Of a stretch of 64,000 nt of DNA, positions 49,130-61,646 are shown piece after piece. The position numbers and the translations under genes are program-made. Origin of the DNA: Biscogniauxia marginata (taxonomy: Eukaryota > Ascomycota > Sordariomycetes > Xylariales > Xylariaceae). The DNA is taken from NCBI GenBank assembly GCA_022695795.1, contig MU404062.1, positions 663,579 through 727,578 of the forward strand, given 5' to 3'. The notes beneath the pieces are model-generated. The model was given only the letters and a program-made list of their open reading frames with translations. It was not told the origin of the DNA and made no database searches. Numbering within the stretch: position 1 is the stretch's first letter; each line of letters starts with the position of its first letter.

Positions 49130-51153
49130 ATACTCGATGTTGATTTCCTTCCAACTGGACGAGATCCAACTATCTCAACACGAACGACGACATTCTCACT
49201 ACAGAACCCAAGGATACCCCTTGTATATTCAGCGCGTAACTGCACGGCCAGTTAGTGTAACATCGCACGTTTGATCATTTACGACTTGTTGCATTTATTC
49301 TGTCTTTTCTATTACTCCAGTTTTGATATCGGACGACCGTCTCTGGACTGCATTCTGTTCGGGTGTCTGAAGTTGGCAAGAGCTTCGTTATGACAGCACT
49401 AGATCCTGATCTTTTCGATGTTTGAACGAACACATTGTACACCAACGGGAAATCATTATGATGCTGCCAAATCATTTACCTATCCAATAAGAAACGATTG
49501 AACACCATCATCATAGGGAGTTGAAGTTGGTCGGGTGTCTCTATTACTTTTGTGCAAATATGTTTTCTTTTTCTTTTTTTTTCTCCTAAGATATTGGAAG
49601 GTATTCCTTTTTTTTTTTTCATGTTGTGGCGACAGAATGCGCCGGTGGAGGAACCCAAGGCAACCACGGGTTTTTTTTTATTTCAGTTTTTCCCTCTTCT
49701 CGCCAAAGTCGTGTACAATAAGACCGAGCAGAGCGCTGTATTATGGTATCACAGCATGCTACCCTAATTGGCGTGAAAAGAGGAAGCCGGTCATGTATCT
49801 CGTACTCATCTACGGTGAGGGTAGCGCTTTAGCTTTCGGGGACGAAGATATCCGGAGGTGTCGTGTCGTTTGATAATTGGTGTGGTGGCGATTCAATGAG
49901 GAACGAATTCTTTTGCCGATTCTATACGCGATTCTTTTTGCCTTACGACTCCGTGAGGGATCATATGTGTGTGTAATATGCATGACCGGTGAAGGTTTAT
50001 TATACCACTGCCCGCGAATGACACGGGGGGGGAATAGCGAGCGGGATGTTTAACCACGCGACGTAAGAAGTCATGCTTAACCTCGCGGACTGACATACGT
50101 CCTCTATACTAAGTGGTTACACCTGTACGGAAAGGAGACTGGGAAGGGAATTCAGAACAAAGCGCAAAATGGCGGGGGGGGGGGCATTTACGGCTAGTTT
50201 TTGCAGCGGCTGGAATGCGTTCTTCCCTAGACGGCAATCACATACATTCTCTTGTCACGATTCTGTGAGAGCCTACTCGTATCCGATGTGATAGTAAGTC
50301 CTTCTTAAAAGAACCATGCTCGCCGGCTAAGTACAAACCTCTAGGTAGCCTAGCAAAGCAATAAAGGGGTGCTTATCTGAGGGTTCTGAACTCGGTACGC
50401 TTAGCGACTCCTCGTGCTCCTCCTGTTCTCCCTACATATCTTCTAGTTACTTAGTAGCGCGTGTGTTGCCCTCTTGTTTTATCAACCAGAGGAACGCGGG
50501 CCGGTTGCTTCGTTGCTTAGTCCAGCAGATCGATCAACTAACTGGTAGGCGACAGGCGATAATCCAAGGATGTGATGTACCTATCGTGTAGGGAAGTGGG
50601 GATTCGACGTGAAAACCCGGTATCCTAGGTCTATGGACGGACGGGACGAGCGTAGATACATATGCCTTATATACCTATAACTATATATATTTTTTAAATC
50701 TTACTACAAGGGCTATCTACTACCCATTACTAGGGAAACAGCCAGCCATAGGCTAAGCGGTCCCTCAACGTGTCCGAAAACGCAGCAAATCGTTCTCAGA
50801 GGGACCGTCGCGCTTGCGCAGCGCAACATCCTTCTCGGCCTCAGCGAACAAAATCTGCGCCATATAGTATATATACATCAACGGGCATTAGGCCCCATTT
50901 TCAAGGACTCCAGCGGTGCGTGCGAAGATCTCTTGATAGATACGCGACACGGTGCGTTCTCGCAACCCACGCTCCCTTGTTGCTTAGAGGGAGGGATCCT
51001 TCCCCCTTCTAAACATCTCATCTATAATTCGAGCAACGCGTAGGGGGGTCCATCAGCGACGAATCCGCGTTCACGCTGCGCCGGGGCAGATCTCGTGCTG
51101 GGCTGGTCTGCCATCCCGTTTTCTGAATTCTTTCTCTTTCTGGTACCGTGTGG

Positions 51154-51175
51154 ATATATATATATATATATATAT
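51154..51175 (+). repeat. (TA)n microsatellite
   Basis: About 11 uninterrupted TA units. Confidence 0.9.
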
Positions 51176-52626
51176 GGTCGAGCTTTTGTCGCGCAGGGTC
51201 GGGTTAGGTGAGAATGTCTTTCGATTCGTGTAAGCTGGGGGATGCTTAGATTGCGATTTTGTTGAGCACTCGGCTCGAGTTAAACAAGAAAAGATTTCCC
51301 GAATTAGTCTCTATCATACTCTATTATATCCAACTTCTCCTCTTCCCGCCCCTCTTTCGCGTTCGTAGAGATGACGTAGTGAAGCGGACAGTATACGAAG
51401 TTTCGTTCATTGCCCTCGGCCCGGTTTACTAGGTTAGATGAGTAGGTACTTATGCATTATAACTAGAATACCTCTTCCAGCACAGATCTCCTTATGCCAT
51501 CCCCCCAAGGAGAGGCTCGTTGTGAATTGGTATGATCCGACCGTTGAATGCTGCTATTACCATTACTCCGCCCTGTATGAAGAGACAAGATAAGGCTACT
51601 CAGTACCTATGCGGGGGTAGTTATTCGTCAGAACCTGATCTAATATTGAACAGAAGTCGCTCAAAGGTACGGAGGATAGGGGCGAAACGAAAAGAAAAGA
51701 AAAGGAGCGAGACAGTAAGATGGAGCTTAGATAGATACGGTAAGGAAACTATGCTGGTATTGTTGGTATAGGCTCCTCGGGCTCCCCGAGGTCCATATTA
51801 TATCAATTAGTTGAACTGCTCGAACCTGCTATAAGAAGATTTGCTCTTAGCACGACAAGGCCATCTGGTGTCCTCCGACTATGATGTAGCCGTAGTCTCC
51901 ATCAGCCTCGTTGGTAGTAGCTCCAGTGTTGGAGTACCTACTATAGGAATGTGATAAAGGTGCCTCCAATTGAGAATATGTTGCTTATTAGTATGCACCT
52001 GTTTTACTGCGTGGTCAAGATTCGAACGCTCGTCAGCTATCTATCTATCTATCTGCCTTGCATCAATACACTACCACTTACTAGCATGAAGCTGAAGTTT
52101 CCCCCGTATCTAAACCGTGAACCGCAGGCGTTGAACATCTGGGTCATGCCAGATTTATTTCTTTGCGCTAGAGACGTGATCTCACACACCTGCTGGTTAG
52201 GTGGTCAGCCCATTGAGCACTTGTGGGGAGAAAAAATAAAGAGAAGGAAAAAAAGTTTTCGGGTGTTAAGGAGAACGGCGGATAAGTGTATTTGGCCGGA
52301 TAGAGAGCATTATGGTAGAACACCTTTTAGGGAAGACAACTCATACAACCTTTGTTGATATCGACGACCACGGGCTCAAACATGCTAATAGTTATAAGGC
52401 GATATATTGAGAAACCCTTACCTACATTAGTTGTACATTCTTCATACTCTCCAGGCTTCCTGCTGGTCCACGTGTTGGTTACCTAGCTTGCGCAAAATTA
52501 TTCTAGTAGGTAGAGATATAATCTCTTTAGTCCTTAATGGGATGGCTAGTTGACTACCTAGTCCTTGGAGGAACAAGATATCGAGATGCCTTTCTCGTCC
52601 TTTTTCTCCACCCCATTCTCCCTTTA

Positions 52627-52647
52627 TCTCTCTCTCTCTCTCTCTCG
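52627..52647 (+). repeat. (TC)n microsatellite
   Basis: About ten tandem TC units. Confidence 0.9.
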
Positions 52648-54918
52648 GAATATATTTTAAGAGTATCCAGATGCGCCGATGAGCAAGACAATCCCTATGG
52701 GACACTTACAAAAATATGCTCTATAACAAGATTATTTATCTTACGATATACACCTGTGAGCCCATATTAGATACAAGTCTAGGAAAGTCAATACGCGGAA
52801 GTAAGATATACATACTGATTCATTGTCATCAATACTGGTTCTCGCAAAGCCGCTCATGCACTGCTTGGCTAAAACTAACTCGGCCACTCGAAGAGCCAAG
52901 ATTCCCATCCATCTTTTTCTTCGGAATACAAAAGTGCTCTTAACATACGACTATTCTGCATGCTTATAAATCTAGACGATGCCTGTAAATTTCCAGTAGG
53001 TAACTCGTATCTATCTCCTTACCTGTACGACTTCCATTCCCAATCAGGATGTTCATATCAGTAGGCACAAGGAGACACAGCAGCTCCAACCCTTGAAACA
53101 ATTGCTTAGTTCCCGCCGCGGGCTTGTCTGTTTTATTAGGTAGTGAGAATACAAGCCTTGGTGGTTTTTTTTTTCTTTTTACCCCCACAAAAGTCTCTCA
53201 GATTCTAGAAGCGGGAAAAAAATTCCTTTCTAGGTAGCTTTATTAAACCAAGCCAAGAATTGGCAAGGCTCAATCGAAAACATTTTCGAATCAAGACCTT
53301 CATGAAGATCTCTCGGCGAGTGGCCAAGAATTTAAAGGACACGCCGCGTACCCGGTCCAGGTCTTCCAGGTCAGTAACAGATCCTCAAATGCGCACTAAG
53401 GCGATACCTACCAACAAGTCGTGTGCAGTACATACAGTCCTCATCGTCATCCTCATGCGCAAACAAGCCATCTATCAGATCACCCTACCTACCTACCTTG
53501 CCTCCCAAGACGTAGGTATTAAATCTAGAACCGTGCAAAGCAACCAACCTCAAACCTTACATAAGAGAAAGAGACAAGCCTACCTACTGACCGACCTACC
53601 TACGGTAGCACCGCCGCGCCCGGCAGGAGAACGAGCCGCATGAGTGGATCTACCGACTTGTGCATAAGTAGCGCAAGAAAGCTAAGAGAGAGGGGGACAG
53701 GGGTCCGAGACGATACGACATCAGGGGGGTCGGTCACCGGACGTCTCGGCCCGTCTCATATTGTTTCCTCTGCGTATCTGAGGTAGGCAGGTAAGCTGGG
53801 CGTCAAAGGGCAGATAGAAGCGAAGACCGAAGGCCAAAGGCCAGCAAACGGCCTCTGTTCTATCTGAGGCGAAAGCAGGTATAGCAGATAGCTGCCTTAG
53901 AAGGCAAGGTAGGTTGGAAGTTGGGCTAGTTAGGAATTGCCTAGGTTTTGATGTTTTGCTCTTTGCCGTAGTCTAGAAGTTCATCCTCTTTCTCCAACTA
54001 ATAAGTAAAGATTCGTCCTGTCATAGAGAAATAAAGTTTGCAACAGCAAAAGATAATACCTATCACGTTATGCTCACAATCAAGTCTTCAGTCTTCAGGA
54101 AATATCGTCATGCTGTAATGTGTCTTGTCTCATTCTCCCGTCCCCTTCTCCGTTTTCTAAGTAGACAAGCCCACTCCAAATCAATCAACGTAAGGAAAAC
54201 AGGGCCTTCGTAAGCGTAGCACCCGAAAAATCGCCTCTAACACAAGAAAAAATGTACACGGGGAGAGGGTTTTTCTAAAAGTGCCAAAAATCATTAAATA
54301 TAATCGTCCTGCGCCCCGAAGGTATACGGAGTCTTCCTCTCTAGTAACCAACCCCAACAATGATAATTGAACATCACAACAACAAGTACAACGATAACGA
54401 AACAACTAGCAAGGCAACCCCTGACGACTAGAGACAGTGGATAACCACAATTCGTGAAAGGAAAAAAGGAAACCGAGCGCCGACCTGACTCCTTGGGGGT
54501 ATCTCCGGGTACGCCAAATCTCTACACTATCCTCCCCACAGTTTACTCAATTGTTATGCTGCTACTAGGCAGACCCGGAATTGAAACTGGTCAGTCGGAT
54601 AATGAGAAACTGGCTACCCGAAGCTCCGCCGTCGAGCAGTCGTCATCGCACGACCGTTGCTTGGTTGCTGATTGAATCGCGAATTTGTTTCCTGATGACG
54701 CCAAAATGTTAGCGGGTTGATCTCGAGTTACCTAGTACTGAGAATGCGAATCCACGAAACAGTTCGGCTACCGCTAGTAGATACTATAGCAGCGCCACGC
54801 TCTCAAGAGCGTTTAAAAGAAAGGAAGCGTACCATTACCCGCAAAGGGTCTGTCACTATCGCCTGATTCACTGTTGAACAATATTAGCATGGAAAGCAAA
54901 TAAATGAAGCTCGGCAAT

Positions 54919-56286
54919 TCAACTTACGCGACCGCCAGGGCGGAAGTTTCCAGGCTTTTTAGTCTGTTTACCCGCATTAGCAAAGTTGCCAAAACCGCCA
55001 TTGAATCTATTGTTACTGTTGCCACCATCTGCAAATCCATGTGTTAGTAATAGTCTTACGAGGACTATTAAGATTGAACTCACTGTTTCCACCATTGTTG
55101 CCTTGGTTGCCTTGATTGCCTTGATTGCCTTGGTTGCCACCGTTGTTACCACCGTTGTTGTTGTTGCCGTTGTTACCATTGTTGGCAGCACCAACTATCT
55201 TCAAGTCAGTAATCGATTAACATCGAAATACGAAGGCAGTAAGACTAACCAGTGAACTTATTGCAATCATCCTGAGCACCACGCTGTGCGACAGGCATGA
55301 TGACGGGCTGATGGTTCGCCGCGGAAAACATAGTGCAAACACGATAGTTACCAGCAGGCAAACCACCAGTAACAGTGGCCGAGAGGAGACCCTGCCCGTT
55401 TCCGGCGTCGTTGATTCCCTTGAAAAAGGCGAACTGAGTCGCATCCAGGGGCTGTGTGGGATCCAGCGAGTTACCCATGTCCTGTACGGTAACGTGAGTG
55501 TGGCCGATAATGTTACCAGAGCCATCCAGATCTTGAGGAGCAGAATAGTACGTGTTGTCGGCATTAGTGAATGTACCAGGGGCGAAGTTGTCAACCTGCA
55601 CTTGGATGTCGAAGTCCTGGTTTTCCTCAATCTCGTCGTTGTGTTTGGGGTTGATAAGTATACTCGAGACCATGTTGTTGGTAGAGGGAATATTACCCAT
55701 CACGATACCGTTGCAAGAACCACCCTGCTGTTGCAGACCATTTGTCAACGTCTTGCCTTTACAGAAGTTGATGAAGTTGGCATCATCAGTTTCAGATGCA
55801 GCTTCACCCTCAGCTGCGTCGGGATTACCGTCTGACTGAGAGCCAGTCTGAACAACATCGGGATCCAAAGTCAGTGTGCCCTGGTCGGCATCGGCATCGG
55901 CATCAGCATCGGCATCGGCATCGTTGTTGTTGTTGTTGCCGTTGTTCTGGTTATTCTGGTTCTGGTTCTGGCCCTGTTGGCCCTGTTGGCCTTGCTGACC
56001 CTGCTGGCCTTGCTGACCCTGTTGACCTTGTTGGCCCTGACCTGCTCGTCTGTTAGATTACTAGCAGCTTAAAGGATCATGTTCACTAACCTTGACCGTT
56101 GTTGCCGCCACCGAAGCCGCCGTTGCCGCCGAAGTTACCACCACCACCACCACCACCGAATTGCCTGGTCTCAAGCGCTCTTGCTGTACGCCGGTTCATT
56201 ACATGGTCGAAGGGCCGACGGATCGCCGAGGCTTCGCCAATGACCGTGAGGCTGAGAAGCCCGATGAGAACGTCCTTGGTCAACAT
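54919..56286 (-). CDS. Secreted Gln/Gly/Asn-rich protein of unknown function
   Basis: Four exons (56286-56091, 56041-55250, 55194-55084, 55028-54919) give about 402 residues. Residues 1-21 form a signal peptide (MLTKDVLIGLLSLTVIGEASA). A Gly-rich segment is followed by GQQ repeats, an Asn/Gln stretch and an Asp-Ala repeat. A folded domain comes next, with INFCKGKTLTNG, SCNGIVMGNIPSTNNMVSSI, GHTHVTVQDMG, FAFFKGINDAGNG and CTMFSAANHQPVIMPVAQRG. The C-terminus is an Asn/Gly-rich tail. I recognise the folded domain from secreted proteins of many Sordariomycetes, but its function is not known to me. Exon 2 is placed at the acceptor (GAGCAG) that keeps the GQQ frame. A GTAAGT donor overlaps the last codons, with an acceptor 57 bases on that is directly followed by TGA, so the real stop may be two codons earlier in the protein. 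Confidence 0.85.
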
Positions 56287-56602
56287 GATTAATGTGATAA
56301 TAAAGTTTGATGGGGTAGCGATAGGCTCTTGTCTTCGAGATGAGGGTCGAACTGGCAATTGATACGTTCCAAAACTGGTTCCAGACCGTTTTCGAATATT
56401 AGTTAAAAGGAATGGTCACAGACAACGAAGTGAAATGGGTGTCGAGAAGAGAACGAATGAATAACACAAGACACTACCAGCGCATTCTAGAAAGGAAGAA
56501 AGGAATGATAGAAACTCGACGGAGAATCCGATATAAGAGTAGAGCTTGAAGGGGAGAAGAGACGAGTGAGATAAAAAGCTGTAGCCAAGAGTTTTAGTTT
56601 CC

Positions 56603-56610
56603 CTTATATA
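56603..56610 (-). promoter_or_regulatory. TATA box of the secreted-protein gene
   Basis: TATATAAG on the minus strand, about 320 bp upstream of the ATG, suggesting a leader of roughly 280 bases or a leader intron. Confidence 0.5.
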
Positions 56611-59600
56611 AACTTGACGGACAAGGTGCAAATGCTGCTCGGACGAATTGTGCGTGAGATAGGGGAGGAAGCAAGTGTTCCGCAACGACCACTACATCAT
56701 GACCCCTGGTCGCTGCTATGGACAGGAGACTGTATCCACAGTCCCAAAACGTGGACGAGGATGGCAGAGAAAAGACGATGTTGGCAGAATGACGGGCCCT
56801 GCATGGGACCCCCTGGCCAGTGTGGAGGCAGGGGAACGGGAAGAAGAGGCTCTAACTCGGGCTACCGTTACCCTTGTTGCATCAGAGTGGTCATGGTAGG
56901 CGAAGCTTAAAACGATCCTGGTCGACCGGAAAGTTGGGGTTGGCGTTGTGTACCTAGATCAAGTACCTAATTCTGTAATAATTTAGATCTCGTCAAGTGG
57001 ACCAACACCATCGCGGAGACAAGGCTTGAACTCTGCAACGCACAGGCTCAGAAAAAGCAATGTGCTGTCTTCCTGCTAACAACATACTAGTATACACGGG
57101 ATGCGGAACGCATACTCAACTTGCTCTTGTCGTCGCACCCAAGGCGAACGAGGGCGAGGCGAGAGAGAGAGAGGCGGCAGAGGCCACGAAAGCAGTCACT
57201 TGGCCGTCCGCTTGAACGTCATAGCAAGGAACTTCGATAGGTAGACTACACCCAGACTACACCCATGCAAAACCACTAGGCTCGGCGTCTGTAGATCCCT
57301 TGGCAAGATGTTTGGCATATCTCGAGTTAAGGTTAGTTACGACATGGGGTAGGATGTAGGGAGGGATATTCGGTGTCCAGCACGTAGGATTCGGATTAGT
57401 AGTGTGTTGTGTAGTTGTGAAGTGAGAGAAGCACGAACCTCTTCGCGTAGAAGGGAAATAGGATGGAAATCAATTCTGTATGGAGGGGCAATAGCCGCAG
57501 CAAGGGGTCCCCGCCTTACCTCTTCGGGGTAGCATCTGACAGGGGTGGCTTCGGATTTCTATCGGGTCGACTGCGCTTGCGGCTGAACATGTCGCAGGTC
57601 CCACTAAAGGGCGGGGTCCTCCCACCAGCAGGCCAATAGCGGAACGCCGTTCTGCTGCGCATCAGGCAGAGCGAGTTTCGAACCCCAAGCCACTTTTGAG
57701 GCAAAACGTCTTGACTTTGTCTTGGCTTTGGTCTTTCTCTCAAGCGCGCACCCTCAATAACTCTGTCCAGTATCACCATCGATGCTACTCTATTCCATCG
57801 AATGCAACTTGATTCTCGAGGACCGGCACTTGGCATTCCACCGATCTCTGATGATCGATGATTGATTTTCCCATCAATGCCATGCTGATCTTGGGGATGT
57901 ACTGCTGCCGGTTACAAAGAAGTTTCCCTCATTTCTCATTACGTTGCCCGGTGCAAACAAAATTGGCATCGCAAGCTCGTTGATCTGCCACCTGTAATTG
58001 ATGATCTCTAGCTGCCTATCTACCGTCCTTGGCTCAGTCGACGAGCACGGGACTCTTCGTCAGACATTTCAAGAGTTGCCCACTAAACCGTACACGTACG
58101 GATGGATATACCTGGACGTCGTAATTCACAAAACAGAAACATTATGCTCTGTCATCCGATGATTTGATCGACGGAATCGACTCCTGTCCAAACATTCAGA
58201 TCTCGGTTGTGCTATCTTCCCAGGTCCGCAGTGGGTATTGATAAACAAGCTTAAAAAGGTGCTCGACAACTTCAATCAGAGAACAGTGCTACGATGTATG
58301 AGATTATGACACTAGGAAGCGCAAAACTGACAATTGGTTTAGGGTGACGCCGATCTACAGTGGGAAACCCACCCTGAAACGTGGGTAAGGAAACATCGAA
58401 GACCCTATGCAAGGTACCCGAAAACCACCCACCCTCCCGACTTATTACTAAGCCTTCTGGCTTTCTACCAGTTACCTAATCTTAGCCGTCAAAGCATGTC
58501 TCGTTGGCCTAGCAATATTAAGACTAGGTACATGTATCACTTGGATCAAGAATCCCCGAGGTTCTCCCTCGTGTGTAGAGAATGGTATACCTACTGTAGT
58601 ATATCTGCAAATTACCTCCTAGCCTCCAATCACGTCTCATCAACTTAGGTACGCTTTACCTACTAGTTACTTAACCTCCCTTGTTTTCTTTACCTGGTCT
58701 ATACCGGACATTTCTCTACTACCTACCTACTTGCCTATTCCGTATGATGAAAACCTCGAGGAGGATGCTCGGCCATCAGAGCTCACCCCTTAACCCCGTG
58801 AGAGGTTTATTACCGTAGGTTCTTTTGCTCCGGAGGGGGCGGCGCTGCGTCTGACACGGATGTCAGCTCTCGTCCTTCCTATCCTGCATTTCGGCAATCT
58901 CAGCCGAACCATATCGACATGGATCCTTGCTACCTACGTCCAGAAAAACCACTCGCTTTATTTCAGTGCTGTCATACGGATCGAAACCGCGAAGTTGGGT
59001 GCGGACTCACTCCGCACTAGGCTCTCCCGCGCTACACACTATTCTAGCCCAAACCTTTGAATCCACTCGCCAAGAGAATTTCGACTTCATCCCCACGATG
59101 CGCAGCACATCACGAGAAAGTAATATACCTGATATCATGAGCGCAACTATTTATAATGCCGCGAGATGGGACGAAGTTCACATCTGATTCGCATCTGAAG
59201 ATATTCGCATCTGCCAAGTTGAGATGGCGTTTCGAACATCAATGTTCCTTACTGAACATGCGCTTTTTTTTTGTTCTAGGTATTTCTACATTGACGTACT
59301 TCTGGGCGGCTTTCGTGTAGAGCATGTAAGAGAGTCTTAGCAACCTTACTCGGCATGCTTTCTATGCGTTCAATATAGCAGGCTCTCATTTGCCTCTGCG
59401 ACGTTGCACTAGTAAACGCCAGCCGCCCAAAGATGTCGGATTGCCGTAAAGTAGGTAAGTTTTCTGCTCCCTTGGTTGAGTTAAAACCTGGCCATCGGCA
59501 AATTTTTACAATCACGAAGATGTTGCCGCCGGGGGCGTTAGAGTAGATGACATATGCGCATTGCTTATTGGTGATTGTCAGCTGCCTGTCAAAAAAGGGA

Positions 59601-60469
59601 GCGTTGAGGACGGCCATGTAAGACCCGGGCCCGGGCCCCCTGCGAGTTTGAAGCAAGTCCCAGAAATGCGATGGTGAAACTGCAGGTTTGCAGAAAAAAA
59701 CTCTTTTCACCCTGCTTCACGATCAAATGAAGTCACGTGCTTCCCTCTTCTTCACCACGATACGAGGCTTCTGAAACCCGGCCGGCCAAATAGCCCGTAC
59801 CGTCAATTATGGTTTCAAATACAGAATCTGGACCGTCGCCATTGGGGAACATCGGGTGCTCGAGCCAACATAACGAGAGTATATGCTGTGAACAAGGACT
59901 AAGCGCCGAGTCCCAAGTTTTTGGTTTCGCTTCTTACGATCTTCCTATTTGGTTCTAATTCCATATCTAACCGACAGGCGCCGTACATTCCAAATCGTAT
60001 CTCCCATTTCCTCTACTTATGGGGTCGAGTTATGCTACGAATGGTAAAAATCCCCTTACGCTTCAGCGGGCAAGCACCGCGTTTCGAGTTGAAGCGTGCG
60101 TATCTGGTCGATTAGACTCATGTCGCGCAAGAAAGAAAGAAGGAGGATGTATGCCAAATCTGGGTTCGTTGCTAGGCTGCGATGTATGACAAGATATTGA
60201 AGGATTGTTGCGTCTCGGCAGCCACTGCTACTCGCTCATGCGGTGGCAAAGCGGGTTGCTACCCAATTTACGTAGGACTACTGAATCTTGTGATCTCCTC
60301 TGCGACGCAACGATGATCTAGATCGATCCGTCCTGTCATCGCCGACGCCGCCGGGAATCACGCTCAGGAGCGAAGCAAGCCTATGTCACAGAGCCGGGAA
60401 ACCTACATAATCCCGCAGATCCCCCGGATTCCTGCGCATCCTCCATTGGAGTCGCAACTGACGAGAGAA
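56611..60469. other. Intergenic region, 3.9 kb
   Basis: No convincing gene. Open frames at 56614-56910, 57516-57836 and 59276-59710 lack family motifs and coding-like context. The left part probably contains the promoter of the secreted-protein gene and the right end the 3' region of the nuclease gene. Confidence 0.6.
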
Positions 60470-61646
60470 TCATAGCTCGTCGCTGGGTCCATTCGCCCCC
60501 GATACTCTTTCGGCAATGAGGTCCAGCCACGCTGCCAATCGATATCCGGCCTTGGCCACTTGGAGCTCGATCACGGGCGCCGCCTTCTCGTAGTATTCGC
60601 CGGCGAGCTCCTGACTGACGATGGTATCGGGGCCCTCGGGAAGGACTATTGGGTCGAGCATCACATCAGCATTGCCACAAGTGCCCCTTTCTCCCCGCGC
60701 GCGCGACATAGTAGAAGGAGAACGAGGAAAGGGTTAACCTACCATGCGAACAGATGTACGCATTTGATTCATTCGCCCAGAGCACGGACGTCGCGATAGC
60801 GTCATCGAGCACCATGCCCTCAGTCCAGGACCGGCTCGGGACCGCGTACTTGCCGGACTTGATCGCGGCGGTCAGGTTCACGGCCCAGTCGAAGCCGGCC
60901 TGGTAGGGCTTCCGGTGGATGCCGCCGAGCAGCTTCTCCGCGATGCTCGAGTCCCAGACATGATGCAGGTTGAACTCGGACCCTTCCCAGAGGACGTGGA
61001 TGCCGTTGCCGCCCTGGGCGACGTTCTCGGCGTGCAGCGGCTGGTGGACGTCGCCGACGAAGTGGACGACGAACTTGGCGGCCTGCGCGCGGCGCCACGC
61101 TGGCAGCGGCGGGCCACCATCGTCACCGCCGCCGGCTTCTAGCAGCTGCGACGTGTAGTTCTGCAACGAACTGACGACACACCCGTCCTCCTTGCAGTCG
61201 CGCTCGAAGTCGACGCCGCACCACGACGGCGGCGCATCCTTGGCGTCGATGAAGTGGAAGTTCCGGCTGAACCGCCCCCACTTGGTGTACCGGATCGAGT
61301 CGGCCCACGTCGCTACCCCCGCGAGGTAGTGCTCCGTGTCGTTGCGCAGCAGGCCCTGGAAGTAGGCCGCCGTGTCCGGACGCACGAAGTTGCTCGCGAT
61401 GTAAGCTACCGTGATGTGGCCCAGGCCTGTGTTTTGGGTTTTCGCGACGACGCGGTGGGATTAACTGTCATTGTTCGGGGCTTGTTTTTTTGTTTTATGT
61501 GTATGGGGAGGTAGGGGAGGTAGGTAGGGAGAGAGGTAGGTTACTGATTGGTGTATATTTTATGGTGTAGACTCACTTCCCCAAGCGGCAGCACCCGGCA
61601 GCGCCGTCGCGCCTAGTAAGGCGAGGACCCCGCTATCGATCTTCAT
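60470..61646 (-). CDS. Secreted S1/P1 nuclease
   Basis: Three exons (61646-61577, 61426-60743, 60645-60470) encode about 309 residues. Residues 1-21 are a signal peptide ending AAA, so mature Trp22 becomes the N-terminus, as required because the terminal amine ligates zinc in this family. The tri-zinc site is complete: Trp22, His27, Asp66, His81, His145, Asp149, His155, His178 and Asp182, matching P1 nuclease spacing. Members hydrolyse single-stranded DNA and RNA to 5'-nucleotides and often act as 3'-nucleotidases; phosphate scavenging is the usual proposed role. Cysteines at 93, 101 and 106 may form disulfides. The last intron was placed so that ANESNAYICSH joins VLPEGPD, with a CTGAT branch site. 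The protein ends in SDEL, which resembles an ER-retrieval tail. GC content is high in exon 2. Confidence 0.93.

Larger units (their letters stand above)
49130..54918. other. Convergent intergenic region, 5.8 kb
   Basis: No convincing gene. It contains the teaA-like 3' end, T-rich tracts (near 49560-49690), a (TA)n run at 51154-51175, a TCTA run near 52038-52055, a (TC)n run at 52627-52647 and several TACCTA motifs. Short open frames on both strands look random. Confidence 0.6.

Noticed and set aside
51951..52358. A 135-codon plus-strand frame
   Set aside because: No motifs, no splice context, and it crosses a simple repeat; probably a chance frame.
57660..57700. TTTCGAACC as a tRNA B-box
   Set aside because: The flanks do not form a T stem, anticodon arm or acceptor stem.
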